Assembly (NCBI GenBank): GCA_000158135.1
Contig: DS999532.1
Coordinates: 234,263 to 298,262 of the forward strand
Direction: 5' to 3'
Source of the DNA: Rhodobacteraceae bacterium KLH11
GTDB taxonomy: Bacteria; Pseudomonadota; Alphaproteobacteria; Rhodobacterales; Rhodobacteraceae
DNA: 64,000 nt
The stretch's first letter is position 1; every line of letters starts with the position of its first letter. The notes under the pieces were generated by a model. The model made no database searches. It was not told where the DNA came from and saw nothing but the letters and a program-made list of their open reading frames with translations. Of this stretch, positions 27,806 through 37,181 are shown in pieces. Made by a program: the position numbers and the translations under genes.

Positions 27806-28302
27806 ACGCTGCTCCTCCTGAACCTAACATGCCTTAAAGAAAACATGGTACCGGGCTGATGTTGGCGGGCATGTCTGGTGGTTCGGTTTTTGATAGCGCA
27901 CCAGCCCTGACTGTGGCGCGGCATAAGGTCAAATTCAATAATCTGGACACGTGAGGTCAAATTGCCTATGTAAACGCGCTCACTGCGTGGCGGCGGGCTT
28001 TCTGGCTTCTTGGTCGATTGATCGTGAAGCTTTCATCGGATGATTGCGCTTTTGCCAGCGAAAGGGTCAGTTGGACATTGAACAGGGCCGGGGTCGGAAC
28101 GGCCATTAATGAGCGCTTTTGATGCCGGGAACAGGAAAAGAGACGATCTTGTGCTGAACAGGCAAGTTATGCAGGAGCTCACCTCTCCATGCGCTCACCG
28201 ATACCCATCACCCGGAAATCAGGCGGCTTCCTAAGGCAGCCAGCCAGAGGTGGACAGAACCGACCAAGTATACACTCTCATACGCAAGGCAGGATTGCTG
28301 AT
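27806..28302. other. Intergenic region before nadA, no gene seen
   Basis: About 500 bases without a convincing reading frame on either strand. A 10-base direct repeat, AGGTCAAATT, occurs at 27926-27935 and 27954-27963. GTAT and ATAC arms at 28268-28271 and 28280-28283 form a small inverted repeat close to the nadA start, a possible regulator site. The region is longer than neighbouring gaps and could hold remnants of lost DNA. Confidence 0.5.
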
Positions 28303-29343
28303 ATGACCGTTTATCAAAATATACTCGCACAACACTATGATCTGGCACCCTCGCCGGGGTTGAGCGATGAAATGCAAGATATCTACGCCCGGATGGATCG
28401 TGTGGTGACGCCGCCCGACTTCGCCATTCATGCGCCCTATATCAAGGCGATCAATGCGCTGAAGAAAGAGCGTAACGCGGTCATTCTGGGCCACAATTAC
28501 ATGACGCCCGAGATTTACCATGGCGTATCCGATTTTGTGGGCGACAGTCTGCAGCTGGCGATGAAAGCCAGCGAGGTCGAGGCGGATGTGATCGTTCAGG
28601 CTGGCGTGCATTTCATGGCCGAAACCTCGAAGATTCTGAGCCCTGAAAAAACCGTGCTGATGCCAGATATGGCGGCCGGCTGTTCACTGGCCGAAAGCAT
28701 CACCGCTGAAGGCATCGAAGAAATGCGCGCCAAATACCCGGGCGCGCCGGTTGTGTCTTACGTGAATACCACTGCTGAGGTGAAGGCGGCCTCGGACATT
28801 TGCTGCACCTCATCCAACGCGGTCCAGATCGTGAATGCGATTGAGGCGGATACCGTCATCATGACGCCTGATCAGTATCTGGCGCAGAACGTGGCCAATG
28901 AGGTGGACAAGAATGTCGTGTTCTGGCCCGGGTCCTGTATCGTGCACGAGCAATATACCCCGCAGGATTTGCGCGACTTTCGCAGCTGGAACCCGGGTAC
29001 ACGGCTGATCGCCCACCCGGAATGCCCGCCTGACGTGGTGGCCGAAGCTGATTTCTCGGGCTCGACCAGTGGTATTCTGAAATATGTGACCGACGAAAAG
29101 CCTGAAAAGGCGATGTTGATTACTGAATGTTCGATGGCGACGAATATTGCCGACCAATTGCCCGAGGTCGAATTTGTGGGCCCCTGCAATATGTGCCCTT
29201 ACATGAAGAAGATAACGCTCGAAAAGATCCTGTATGTGCTGCACACGATGGATGGTCAGGTCGAGGTTGATGCCGAAGTGGCCGAAAAAGCCCGCCATTC
29301 GGTGCAGGCCATGATTGATCTGTCGAAGAAGCTGGGTCTCTGA
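28303..29343 (+). CDS. nadA: Quinolinate synthase
   Basis: Condenses iminoaspartate with dihydroxyacetone phosphate to quinolinate in NAD biosynthesis, using a [4Fe-4S] cluster. 346 residues from ATG 28303, with AGGA at 28291-28294; the frame is open further upstream without homology. Conserved segments: ERNAVILGHNYMTPEIY, CGVHFMAET-like QAGVHFMAETSKIL, SDICCTSSNA, HPECPPDVV and CNMCPYMKKITL, which between them supply the cluster cysteines. It heads the nadABC operon. Confidence 0.96.
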   Translation: MTVYQNILAQHYDLAPSPGLSDEMQDIYARMDRVVTPPDFAIHAPYIKAINALKKERNAVILGHNYMTPEIYHGVSDFVGDSLQLAMKASEVEADVIVQAGVHFMAETSKILSPEKTVLMPDMAAGCSLAESITAEGIEEMRAKYPGAPVVSYVNTTAEVKAASDICCTSSNAVQIVNAIEADTVIMTPDQYLAQNVANEVDKNVVFWPGSCIVHEQYTPQDLRDFRSWNPGTRLIAHPECPPDVVAEADFSGSTSGILKYVTDEKPEKAMLITECSMATNIADQLPEVEFVGPCNMCPYMKKITLEKILYVLHTMDGQVEVDAEVAEKARHSVQAMIDLSKKLGL

Positions 29344-29349
29344 TCTGAA

Positions 29350-30921
29350 ATGAAAACCATCACCACTGATCGCGTTATCATTGTGGGTGCGGGTCTGGGC
29401 GCGGTTTATGCGGCGCTAAAGCTGGCACCGCGCCCGGTGGTGATGATTTCGCCTGACCCGCTGGGTCAGGGCGCAAGCTCGGCCTGGGCGCAGGGGGGTG
29501 TGGCGGCAGCGATGGATGCCGATGATAGCCCGGAATCGCACGCCAAAGATACGGTGCAGGCCGGGGCAGGGACCGTTGATCTGGATGTGGCGGACCTCGT
29601 GACGCGTGAAGCGCGCGACTACATCCTTGATCTGACCACGATGGGCGCACCTTTTGATCGAACCGAGGATGGGGGCTATGTTCTGTCGCGCGAAGCGGCG
29701 CATAGTTTTGCCCGTGTTGTTCGGGTCAAGGGCGATCAGGCGGGGGCGCAGATCATGGCCGCCTTGATCGCACGCGTGGGCGAAACGCCTTCGATTCAAG
29801 TTCTGGAAGGCACTCTGGCCCTTGGGCTGGACGTCGAAGACGGGCGTGTATCCGGCGTCATCATCCAGCGCGCCGACGATGACATGTCCGCGCAGGTGAG
29901 GTTGCGCGGCGCGGCGGTGTTGTTGGCCGGGGGCGGATCGGGCGGGCTTTATGCGCTTACCACCAATCCACCGCGCATTCGCGGGCAGGTCATCGGGATG
30001 GCCGCGCGGGCCGGGGCACTGATTGCGGATGCCGAGTTCGTGCAATTCCACCCAACCGCCATGGATGTGGGCGAAGATCCAGCCCCGCTTGCCACCGAAG
30101 CCCTGCGCGGTGAAGGCGCAACCCTGATCAACAAAGATGGTGAGCGTTTCATGACGGCGCTGCACCCGGATGCCGAACTTGCGCCGCGCGATGTCGTCGC
30201 GCGCGCCATCCATGCCGAGGTTCGGGCCGGAAACGTCCCGATGCTGGATACCAGAGCAGCGTTGGGCGAGACGATCAAGACACAGTTCCCAGCGGTCGCA
30301 GCCTATTGCGCGCGCAACGGGATTGATCCGGTGATCCAGCCCATTCCAATTGCCCCCGCTGCGCATTACCATATGGGTGGCATCGCGACCGACACAAAGG
30401 GCCGTGCCAGCATCAGCGGGTTGTGGGTCTGTGGCGAAGCGTCGTCAACCGGGTTTCATGGCGCCAATCGGCTGGCGTCGAACGGTTTGCTCGAAGCTTT
30501 GGCCTATGCCCGCATCTGTGCGGAAGACATCGCGGGTGTCGTCCCGGCTCAGACAGGGGCTCCGCCACTCGATATAGCTTTTGCAAGCGGTGCCACCGCT
30601 GCTGATCCGATGTCACCCGTCGCCGAGCTGCGCGCTGCCATGACCCGGTTTGTCGGTGTCGTCCGGGATCGTGCGGGTTTGACCCGAGCGCTGCAAATCA
30701 TTGCGACGCTGGAAGCAGCCAACAAAGACAACCCGTCTTTCCAGAATATGTGTGCCACCGCCACGCTGATCGCTGCCAGTGCGTTGCTGCGCGAGGAAAG
30801 CCGTGGCGCACATGAACGGTCTGACTTTCCAGAAACCCTACCCGGGCCGGGCAAACGGTCCGAGATGTATCTTTCCGATGCGCTCGCGATCCGTGCGCAG
30901 GCCTGCAAGGAGCTTTCATGA
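29350..30921 (+). CDS. nadB: L-aspartate oxidase
   Basis: FAD enzyme of the succinate dehydrogenase/fumarate reductase flavoprotein group that oxidises aspartate to iminoaspartate for NadA. 523 residues. The N-terminal FAD motif is VIIVGAGLGAVYAALKL, followed by GQGASSAWAQGGVAAAM. The active-site region holds VQFHPTAMD, LRGEGATLINKDGERFM and LAPRDVVARAI, and HYHMGGIATDTKGRASI lies in the second FAD-binding part. The helical C-terminal domain is present. It is separated from nadA by 6 bases and overlaps nadC by ATGA. Confidence 0.96.
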   Translation: MKTITTDRVIIVGAGLGAVYAALKLAPRPVVMISPDPLGQGASSAWAQGGVAAAMDADDSPESHAKDTVQAGAGTVDLDVADLVTREARDYILDLTTMGAPFDRTEDGGYVLSREAAHSFARVVRVKGDQAGAQIMAALIARVGETPSIQVLEGTLALGLDVEDGRVSGVIIQRADDDMSAQVRLRGAAVLLAGGGSGGLYALTTNPPRIRGQVIGMAARAGALIADAEFVQFHPTAMDVGEDPAPLATEALRGEGATLINKDGERFMTALHPDAELAPRDVVARAIHAEVRAGNVPMLDTRAALGETIKTQFPAVAAYCARNGIDPVIQPIPIAPAAHYHMGGIATDTKGRASISGLWVCGEASSTGFHGANRLASNGLLEALAYARICAEDIAGVVPAQTGAPPLDIAFASGATAADPMSPVAELRAAMTRFVGVVRDRAGLTRALQIIATLEAANKDNPSFQNMCATATLIAASALLREESRGAHERSDFPETLPGPGKRSEMYLSDALAIRAQACKELS

Positions 30922-31772
30922 GTTTTTCCACTGTCCCGGATCTTGTTCTGGAACCGATCATCCGCAACGCATTGCTGGAGGATCTCGGCAGTTATGGCGA
31001 TGTGACGACCCGGGCGGTGATCCCGGCAAGCACCACCTATGATGCCGCGCTGAACGCGCGCGAAGAGGCGGTTGTATCAGGGATGCAGGCCGCAGCGATT
31101 GCCTTTCGTCTGGTTGATCCATCGCTTGAGGTTGTCACCCATGTCGCGGATGGTCAGGCCTGCAGCAAGGGCGACACATTGATGACGATCCGGGGGTCGG
31201 CGGGCGCGATTCTGTCGGGTGAGCGGGTCGCATTGAACTTTGCGGGCCGCCTGACCGGGGTTGCCACCAAGACGGCGGCTTTCGTGGCCGAAGCCAAAGG
31301 CACCAATACCCGCATTACCTGCACCCGCAAGACAACGCCGGGCTTGCGTCTGGTCGAAAAACTGGCTGTCTTGCATGGTGGCGGGTTCAACCACCGATAC
31401 TCTCTGTCCGATGCAATTCTGATCAAGGATAACCACATCGCGGCGGCCGGAGGTGTGCGGCAGGTGCTGGAGGCCACCAAAGCCCATGCCAGCCACATGA
31501 TGGCGGTCGAGATCGAGGTGGACCGTCTGGATCAACTGGCCGAGGTGCTGGAGGTGGGCGGGGCATCCGTTGTGCTTCTGGACAACATGGATAATGACAT
31601 GCTGCGTGAAGCCGTCGCGATGGTGGAGGGCAGGATGAAAACCGAGGCTTCGGGCAATGTGACGCTGAACCGTATCGCCTCAATCGCGGCGACGGGGGTG
31701 GATTATATCTCGTCCGGGGCGCTTACTCACTCGGCGCGTACCGTGGATTTGGGATTGGATTTCCCGGACTAA
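30918..31772 (+). CDS. nadC: Nicotinate-nucleotide pyrophosphorylase (quinolinate phosphoribosyltransferase)
   Basis: Converts quinolinate and PRPP to nicotinate mononucleotide with loss of CO2. 284 residues is the normal length. Typical motifs: LLEDLGSYGDVTTRAVI at the N terminus, TRITCTRKTTPGLRLVEK, GGGFNHRYSLSDAILIKDNH, EIEVDRLDQ, LLDNM and ASGNVTLNRIASIAATGVD. It is the last gene of nadABC. The second sulfatase gene converges on it with a gap of 12 bases. Confidence 0.97.
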   Translation: MSFSTVPDLVLEPIIRNALLEDLGSYGDVTTRAVIPASTTYDAALNAREEAVVSGMQAAAIAFRLVDPSLEVVTHVADGQACSKGDTLMTIRGSAGAILSGERVALNFAGRLTGVATKTAAFVAEAKGTNTRITCTRKTTPGLRLVEKLAVLHGGGFNHRYSLSDAILIKDNHIAAAGGVRQVLEATKAHASHMMAVEIEVDRLDQLAEVLEVGGASVVLLDNMDNDMLREAVAMVEGRMKTEASGNVTLNRIASIAATGVDYISSGALTHSARTVDLGLDFPD

Positions 31773-31784
31773 GGGAACTGCGCA

Positions 31785-33308
31785 TCAAGGGTGGCGCGGC
31801 CCTTGGGGTGTAATCATCCAGTTGGATAGTGTTTTGTCCATGTGGCGCATGCGATGGCGCAGCATCTCGCGGGTCATGTGCGCCAGTGTTTCGGCATGCT
31901 CGGTGTGACCTGCGACATTCTCCAACTCACCTTTGGCCGAGCCATCGAACAGAAGGGGCGGAAGGTCGGCTGCGAATTCAACCAAAGTGAACCGATCATC
32001 CCGCAAGATGCCAAGGCAACTGTCGGCCAGCCCCGTTCCCAGATCCTGTTGCCAGCGGGTCGGTTCAAGCGGGTCGGCGAAATCAAGCTCGGAGAACGAA
32101 AATGTGCGCCAGTCCGAAGGGGGAGTGCCGTGCAGAAACGGCAGCAGAGACCTCCCGTTCATTGCATCCGGCACGGCTTGCCCGATCCATTCCAGAATGG
32201 TGGGGGTGATATCAATGGATTCGGTTGGCGCGGTTATGTGCGCTCCGTTTTCTCCGCCGGGCATATGTATGATCAGTGGCGTATGGTAAGCCGCGTCAAA
32301 GACCGACATCTTGCCCCAGCTGTGACGGTCACCCAGCATTTCACCGTGATCTGCCGTCACCACCAGCAGCGTATTGTCATATTGCCCGCTGTCTTTGAGA
32401 AAACGCACCACCCGCCCGATATGGTGATCTACCTCTGTCGTCAGCCCCAGATAGACCGAGCGCAACGTGCGGACCGTTTCATCTGTCGGCTCAAGATCAG
32501 GGAAACCCTCAACAAAACCGGAAACCTTGCTGTTGGCGCGGGTCGCGGCCAGAAAGCCGTGCATTGAGTCCTCGGCCTCGATCGTGGCCAGGCGCGTTGG
32601 CAAGGGTAACGCATCCGGATCATACATCCGGTTATAGGGGGCAGGCGCCACCAGCGGGGGATGCGGGCGCAGATAGGTCAGATGCGCGAACCAGCCCTGT
32701 TCTGCATCCGCATAGGCGGGCATGGTTTCCAGAAAGCGGTTGGTCAAGAACGCTGTATCACTGTCTTCCGCTGAATAGAGGGCGGGATCATTCAGCGCGG
32801 GTGCCCCGCCATCCGGCGAGACAGGTTTGTACACATCCGCATAGGTGTCGAACTGATATCCCTGAGTCTTGAGGTGTGATCGCCAGGGAAAGGACATCTC
32901 CATCCGCATCTCGACCATCTCCTGAAATCCGGGCATGGCAAACTCATATGATTTGAGGGCCGGATCATTGGCATCAAAGACGCGGGGGTCCTGCGATGTA
33001 TCGGTATACCCAAACAGCATGGGCAGATATCCGGCCTTGCGCATTTCGCTGGCGATGGTCGGGGCGTCGTGACGCAATGGCGTGCCGTTGCGCACCGAAC
33101 GGTGGTTCATCGCGTATTGCCCCGTCAGCAACGAGGCACGAGACGGGCCGCAAGGATTGGTGACCGAGAAATGTCGGGCGAATGTGATGCTGTCGTCCAT
33201 GAGGGCGCGCAGATTGGGCAGATCGACATACTCCGCCAAACCCCCGAACAGGCAATCCGCACGCAGCTGATCGATTACGATAAAGAGAACGTTTTGCTTT
33301 TCGCTCAT
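31785..33308 (-). CDS. Sulfatase with canonical CGPSR formylglycine motif
   Basis: 507 residues from ATG 33308 (MSEKQNVLFI); the longer frame upstream is unsupported. The first metal site is VLFIVIDQLRAD. The catalytic cysteine is Cys53 in CGPSRASLLTGQY, which fits the C-X-P-X-R formylglycine signature. The second metal motif is VVTADHGEMLGDRHSWGK. There is no signal peptide. The Asp-Gln first metal motif and the size resemble choline-sulfatase/phosphonate hydrolase-type enzymes rather than secreted arylsulfatases. It is a distant paralogue of the hydrolase at 4921-6597. The substrate is unknown, and no sulfonate or choline genes are adjacent. Confidence 0.88.
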   Translation of the reverse strand: MSEKQNVLFIVIDQLRADCLFGGLAEYVDLPNLRALMDDSITFARHFSVTNPCGPSRASLLTGQYAMNHRSVRNGTPLRHDAPTIASEMRKAGYLPMLFGYTDTSQDPRVFDANDPALKSYEFAMPGFQEMVEMRMEMSFPWRSHLKTQGYQFDTYADVYKPVSPDGGAPALNDPALYSAEDSDTAFLTNRFLETMPAYADAEQGWFAHLTYLRPHPPLVAPAPYNRMYDPDALPLPTRLATIEAEDSMHGFLAATRANSKVSGFVEGFPDLEPTDETVRTLRSVYLGLTTEVDHHIGRVVRFLKDSGQYDNTLLVVTADHGEMLGDRHSWGKMSVFDAAYHTPLIIHMPGGENGAHITAPTESIDITPTILEWIGQAVPDAMNGRSLLPFLHGTPPSDWRTFSFSELDFADPLEPTRWQQDLGTGLADSCLGILRDDRFTLVEFAADLPPLLFDGSAKGELENVAGHTEHAETLAHMTREMLRHRMRHMDKTLSNWMITPQGPRHP

Positions 33309-33670
33309 ATCTTCACATCTCTGTCCACAGGGCTGACACCCAGCCCCGGTGCTTGGCTGCCATTTCAAATGAATCTTTGCAATACGGGTTCAGCAGGAAG
33401 ATATTATCCCTCAAAAATCCACATAATGAGTGTATAAGCAAATAAAAACAGTATTCTGTGGTTGAGATTGTATGTTTTTATGGAATTATAGGCACCAGTT
33501 GATTCAGGATGCGGGTTTCCAATGCTGCGTGAACGCAATGACCTGAAAGCTCAGGCGCGGATGACAGGTCTGGACAACGCAGGATGCCAGAACAATCTGT
33601 TGCGGCAGTTTTGCAAGGCTGCATCTGTCGGCTTGAATTCACGCCACATTGCAGGGCGGGATGGGACCCG
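33309..33670. other. Divergent intergenic region, AT-rich patch
   Basis: About 360 bases between the divergent sulfatase and IMPase-family genes. The part from about 33390 to 33490 is distinctly AT-rich compared with its surroundings and contains TATAAG and TTATAG-like stretches, suitable for promoters in both directions. No reading frame with coding character was found. Confidence 0.45.
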
Positions 33671-34468
33671 ATGCTGAAGCCCAATAGCGCGAAGCGGACC
33701 GACGCGACCGATCTGGTATCGCATGCGATGACCATAGCTGATCTGGCCAGAGACACTGCGCTGGAATATTTTCGCGGGCGGCTGGGTGTGGAATTCAAAC
33801 GGGATGAAAGCCCGGTCACACAGGCCGACAAGACTATCGAGGCGAAGATACGCGCCTATCTCGCGCATCATTTCCCGGATCACGGTATTTTCGGTGAAGA
33901 GCACGGGTTTGAAGGGCAGGATTGCCGTGAAGTCTGGATTATTGATCCGATCGACGGAACCCGGTCGTTCCTGTCGGGGCATCCATTGTTCGGCTTTCTG
34001 CTGGGTCATCTGGTGGGCGGCAGGCCGGATGTCGGCGTGATCGGAATGCCCGCCCTGAACGAAGTTTTTACGGGTGTTGTTGGCCAAGGTGCGACGTTGA
34101 ATGGCAATGCAATCGCGACCTCGAACCAGATGCGGTTGAGCCAATCCATTCTCTTTGTCAACGAGGGGGAAAAGATCTTTCGCGATCATCCGGCCCTGTT
34201 TGCCAAACTCATGCGATCGGGGCAGACCCGCCGTTTTGCCTATGATTGCTACCCGCACGGGTTGTTGGCAGCGGGATATGTGGATGCGGTGGTGGATTAT
34301 GATTTGCAACCCTATGATTTCCTGCCTGTTTCGGCGGTCGTGGAAGCCGCCGGAGGTGTCATGACTGATTGGGATGGCAAGGCACTGGATTTGCATTCAG
34401 ACGGCCGGGTGATTTCAGCAGCAACGCCTGAGTTGCATGCGGAAATGCTGGATTTGGTGGGCGGGTAG
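33671..34468 (+). CDS. Inositol-monophosphatase-family enzyme, probably histidinol-phosphatase (HisN-type)
   Basis: 265 residues from ATG 33671; an inner ATG at 33728 would give MTIADLARDTALEYF and is equally possible. The IMPase metal-binding motifs are present in order: FGEEHG, WIIDPIDGTRSFLSG, and the C-terminal YDLQPYDFLPVSAVVEAAGGVMTDWDG. The FLSGHPLFGFLLGHLVGGRPDVGVI segment is typical of the alphaproteobacterial HisN group, which removes phosphate from histidinol phosphate; myo-inositol or 3'-phosphoadenosine substrates cannot be excluded. It lies upstream of, but 247 bases away from, the N-formylglutamate amidohydrolase gene. Confidence 0.85.
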   Translation: MLKPNSAKRTDATDLVSHAMTIADLARDTALEYFRGRLGVEFKRDESPVTQADKTIEAKIRAYLAHHFPDHGIFGEEHGFEGQDCREVWIIDPIDGTRSFLSGHPLFGFLLGHLVGGRPDVGVIGMPALNEVFTGVVGQGATLNGNAIATSNQMRLSQSILFVNEGEKIFRDHPALFAKLMRSGQTRRFAYDCYPHGLLAAGYVDAVVDYDLQPYDFLPVSAVVEAAGGVMTDWDGKALDLHSDGRVISAATPELHAEMLDLVGG

Positions 34469-34715
34469 AACCATGGCGCTTGTGAGTTTCCCTGTCAGAC
34501 TGGTCAGAGCGGCAATATTGTTGCCCATGGAGCGCTCTGGCGATCAAAGATGTGGATCAGGACGTGAATGACGGCCTGTCGGGCATCCGCAAATTCAACA
34601 GCCACGTGGCGGCGGTGGTCTATCCGGGCCTCTGCCGTTACGGTCAATTGTTGGAAACACGTCTGATTGAAAACGCGTGCCGGATGAATGAGGGTACCAG
34701 GGCTGAGGTGACGGG

Positions 34716-35465
34716 ATGACAACACCGGTTGAAGTACTGAATGAAGCGGGGAAGGGCAGGGTGGTTTTGCTGTGCGAACACGCCAGCCCTCGGATTCCGT
34801 CTGAATATGGCGGGCTGGGTCTGGCTGAGGCTGACCGGCTGAGCCACGCTGTCTGGGACCCCGGTGCCCGGAGCCTGACACTTGAGCTGTCGCAAGCTTT
34901 GGATGCTCCTGTCGTGGCTTCAACCGTGTCACGTCTGGTTTATGATTGTAATCGTCCCCCCGAAGCCGCAAGCGCAATGCCTGTCAGGTCTGAACAGATT
35001 GTGGTTCCGGGGAATTCTGGCTTGACCCAGACGCAGCGCGATGCCCGGGCAGCTGCGGTTTACGACCCGTTTTGCGCGGCCGTGGCGCAGGTTCTGGACA
35101 GGCGTGCACTCTCTACAGCGCTGGTGACCGTGCACTCATTTACCCCGGTTTATCATGGCCAACCTCGCGCGGTTGAGCTGGGTCTGTTGCATGACGATGA
35201 CACGCGGCTGGCGGATGCGATGCTGCGGCATGCCGATCTTGTTCCGCACCGACGGGTAGAGCGGAACCAGCCTTACGGTCCGGAGGATGGTGTCACGCAT
35301 TCGCTTAAGCTGCATGCGCTGAGTCGCGGGCTGCCAAATGTGATGCTTGAGGCGCGCAACGATCTGCTGGGCACAAGCGAACAGATTGCCGCCATGGCAG
35401 AAGACATATTGGCGCTGCTGCAGCCAGCGCTGAACGATATCTCGATCAGGGAGGAAGTTTCGTGA
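34716..35465 (+). CDS. N-formylglutamate amidohydrolase family protein
   Basis: 249 residues of the HutG-like amidohydrolase family. Visible family segments: VVLLCEHASPRIPSEYGGLGL near the start, SRLVYDCNRPPEA, VTVHSFTPVYHGQPR, and the C-terminal LPNVMLEARNDLLGT. Known members release formate from N-formylglutamate in histidine breakdown, but no hut genes are nearby. Its stop overlaps the GTG start of the glutamine-synthetase-like gene (GTGA at 35462-35465), so it belongs functionally with that gene and may hydrolyse a different N-acyl or gamma-glutamyl compound. Confidence 0.85.
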   Translation: MTTPVEVLNEAGKGRVVLLCEHASPRIPSEYGGLGLAEADRLSHAVWDPGARSLTLELSQALDAPVVASTVSRLVYDCNRPPEAASAMPVRSEQIVVPGNSGLTQTQRDARAAAVYDPFCAAVAQVLDRRALSTALVTVHSFTPVYHGQPRAVELGLLHDDDTRLADAMLRHADLVPHRRVERNQPYGPEDGVTHSLKLHALSRGLPNVMLEARNDLLGTSEQIAAMAEDILALLQPALNDISIREEVS

Positions 35466-36823
35466 GCGGATCACTCAGTTTCGATGATCTTAAGGCCAGG
35501 GTATCCAGCGGTGAGGTCGATACGGTTCTGGTATGTATGGTGGACATGCAGGGCCGCTTGATGGGCAAACGGTTTCATGCGGGTCACTTTGTGGCAGGTG
35601 CATGGAAAGAGACCCATTGCTGCAACTACCTGTTGGCCACGGATCTTGAGATGGGAACGCCGGATGGCTATGCCGCGACCAGTTGGGAGCGGGGCTATGG
35701 CGATTACGTCATGAAACCGGACCTGAGCACGCTGCGCCCCGTGCCGTGGCTGGACGGTACGGCGATGGTGATGTGCGATGTACTGGATCACCACACCCAT
35801 GAAGACGTGCCACACGCGCCGCGCGCGATCCTGAAGAAACAGGTGGGTCGCCTGAAGGCGATGGGCTATGAAGCGATGTGCGCCACAGAGCTTGAGTTTT
35901 TTCTGTTCGAGAAGGGCTTTGATCAGATCCGCAAGGAAGGCTTTCGCGATCTGGAGCCGATTTCGGGGTACAACGAAGACTACCACATTCTCCAGACCAC
36001 CAAGGAAGAACATGTGATGCGCCCGATCCGCAACCATCTGTGGGATGCGGGTGTTCCGGTGGAGAATTCGAAAGGTGAGGCCGAGACCGGGCAGGAAGAG
36101 CTGAACATCAAATATGCGCCCGCGATGGACACGGCGGAATACCATTCGATTGCCAAGAACGCGGTGAAAGAGATCGCCTGGCAGCATGGGCATGCAGCGA
36201 CATTCCTGCCGAAATGGCACCATGAGAAGGTCGGCAGTTCTTCCCACGTTCATCAGTCACTATGGGCTGAGGGGAAGCCAATCTTTTTCGACGAAAAAGA
36301 TTCGCTCGGCATGTCAGCGATCATGAAAAGCTATATGGCGGGTCTTCTGAAATATGCCGCCGATTATACCTATTTCATGGCCCCGTATATCAACAGCTAT
36401 AAGCGCTTTATGAAGGGCACCTTTGCGCCGACGCGGATCATTTGGTCGGTGGATAACCGTACAGCCGGGTTCCGCTTGTGTGGCGAGGGCACCAAGGCGG
36501 TGCGGGTGGAATGCCGTATTCCGGGTTCGGATATGAACCCGTATCTGGCGATGGCGGGGATGCTGGCCGCAGGGATCGCGGGCATCGAGGAAGGGCTGGA
36601 ATTGCAGTCTCCGGCCACGGGGGACGTCTATCAGGGTGAGACGGGGATGATTCCGGGGAACCTGCGCGCGGCGCGGGATGCGCTGCATGGCTCGGCCATG
36701 TTGCGTGCAGCCATGGGGGAGACTGTGGTTGATCACTATGTGCGCGCGGCTGAGGTGGAGATCGAGGAATTCGAGCGTGTGGTAACCGATTGGGAGATCG
36801 CCCGCGGGTTCGAGCGGGCTTGA
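35462..36823 (+). CDS. Glutamine-synthetase-family gamma-glutamyl ligase
   Basis: 453 residues with the glutamine synthetase fold: an N-terminal beta-grasp domain (VDMQGRLMGKRF) and a catalytic domain with metal and glutamate site motifs CATELEFFLFE, ETGQEELNIKYAP, HEKVGSSSHVHQSLW, and APTRIIWSVDNRTAGFRL. It differs from classical GlnA and resembles the GlnA-like ligases that glutamylate amines such as putrescine or ethanolamine; the acceptor cannot be read from sequence. The start is GTG, overlapping the N-formylglutamate amidohydrolase stop. With the downstream iron alcohol dehydrogenase it suggests breakdown of an amino alcohol through a gamma-glutamyl intermediate, which is inference. Confidence 0.87.
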   Translation: MSGSLSFDDLKARVSSGEVDTVLVCMVDMQGRLMGKRFHAGHFVAGAWKETHCCNYLLATDLEMGTPDGYAATSWERGYGDYVMKPDLSTLRPVPWLDGTAMVMCDVLDHHTHEDVPHAPRAILKKQVGRLKAMGYEAMCATELEFFLFEKGFDQIRKEGFRDLEPISGYNEDYHILQTTKEEHVMRPIRNHLWDAGVPVENSKGEAETGQEELNIKYAPAMDTAEYHSIAKNAVKEIAWQHGHAATFLPKWHHEKVGSSSHVHQSLWAEGKPIFFDEKDSLGMSAIMKSYMAGLLKYAADYTYFMAPYINSYKRFMKGTFAPTRIIWSVDNRTAGFRLCGEGTKAVRVECRIPGSDMNPYLAMAGMLAAGIAGIEEGLELQSPATGDVYQGETGMIPGNLRAARDALHGSAMLRAAMGETVVDHYVRAAEVEIEEFERVVTDWEIARGFERA

Positions 36824-37181
36824 GATGGTGGGGGCGAGGGGCCAGCCCCTCGCGTTCCCCGGGATATTTATAGCCAGATGAAGCAGGGGATCTTGTTTTT
36901 GGGGTGGAGCGGATGTGCGGCGGATTTGGAAATGTATCGCACCGGTTGATGACTCCGTTTATGCGGTGCGGATCGGCGACTGGGTCGGGACTGGTGCGAT
37001 CTGGACCCGTGCTGGGCCGGTTGTGAGAAGGCCAACGTGGCGGCGAGGTGTCGGCCATTGATTGCCCCAGCCTGACGCGCTTTGAGGCCTGTCACCTGAA
37101 AAAGTAACGGGCTGAAGAGGCCGAATTGCTGTGAACTGACCCCTGCGCCGGGCAGGCGACATGAAGCGAAGGAAAACTCAT
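36824..37181. other. Intergenic region between GS-like and alcohol dehydrogenase genes
   Basis: About 360 bases. The first 60 hold copy 2 of the dispersed Rhodobacterales-type element. The rest shows no convincing gene. AAGGA at 37169-37173 at its end is the ribosome binding site of the alcohol dehydrogenase. Confidence 0.5.
36834..36883. repeat. Rhodobacterales-type intergenic element, copy 2
   Basis: A perfect 9-bp hairpin, GCGAGGGGC (36834-36842) and GCCCCTCGC (36845-36853), is followed by the 27-base core at 36857-36883 (begins CCCCGGGATATT, ends CCAGATGAAG). The core differs from the reverse complement of copy 1 at two positions. As in copy 1, the hairpin lies beside the core just after a gene end, but on the opposite side of it relative to the core sequence direction. 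Confidence 0.7.

Noticed and set aside
29416..30372. Minus-strand frame of 318 codons opposite nadB
   Set aside because: Antisense to the L-aspartate oxidase gene and of shadow composition.
4921..33308. The two sulfatase genes as a recent duplication
   Set aside because: They share motifs at the same distance from the start but differ throughout the rest, so they are distant family members rather than a duplicate pair.
34469..34715. Protein-like plus-strand stretch between the IMPase and N-formylglutamate amidohydrolase genes
   Set aside because: A short open stretch with no good start, ribosome binding site or recognisable domain; not enough to call a gene or pseudogene.
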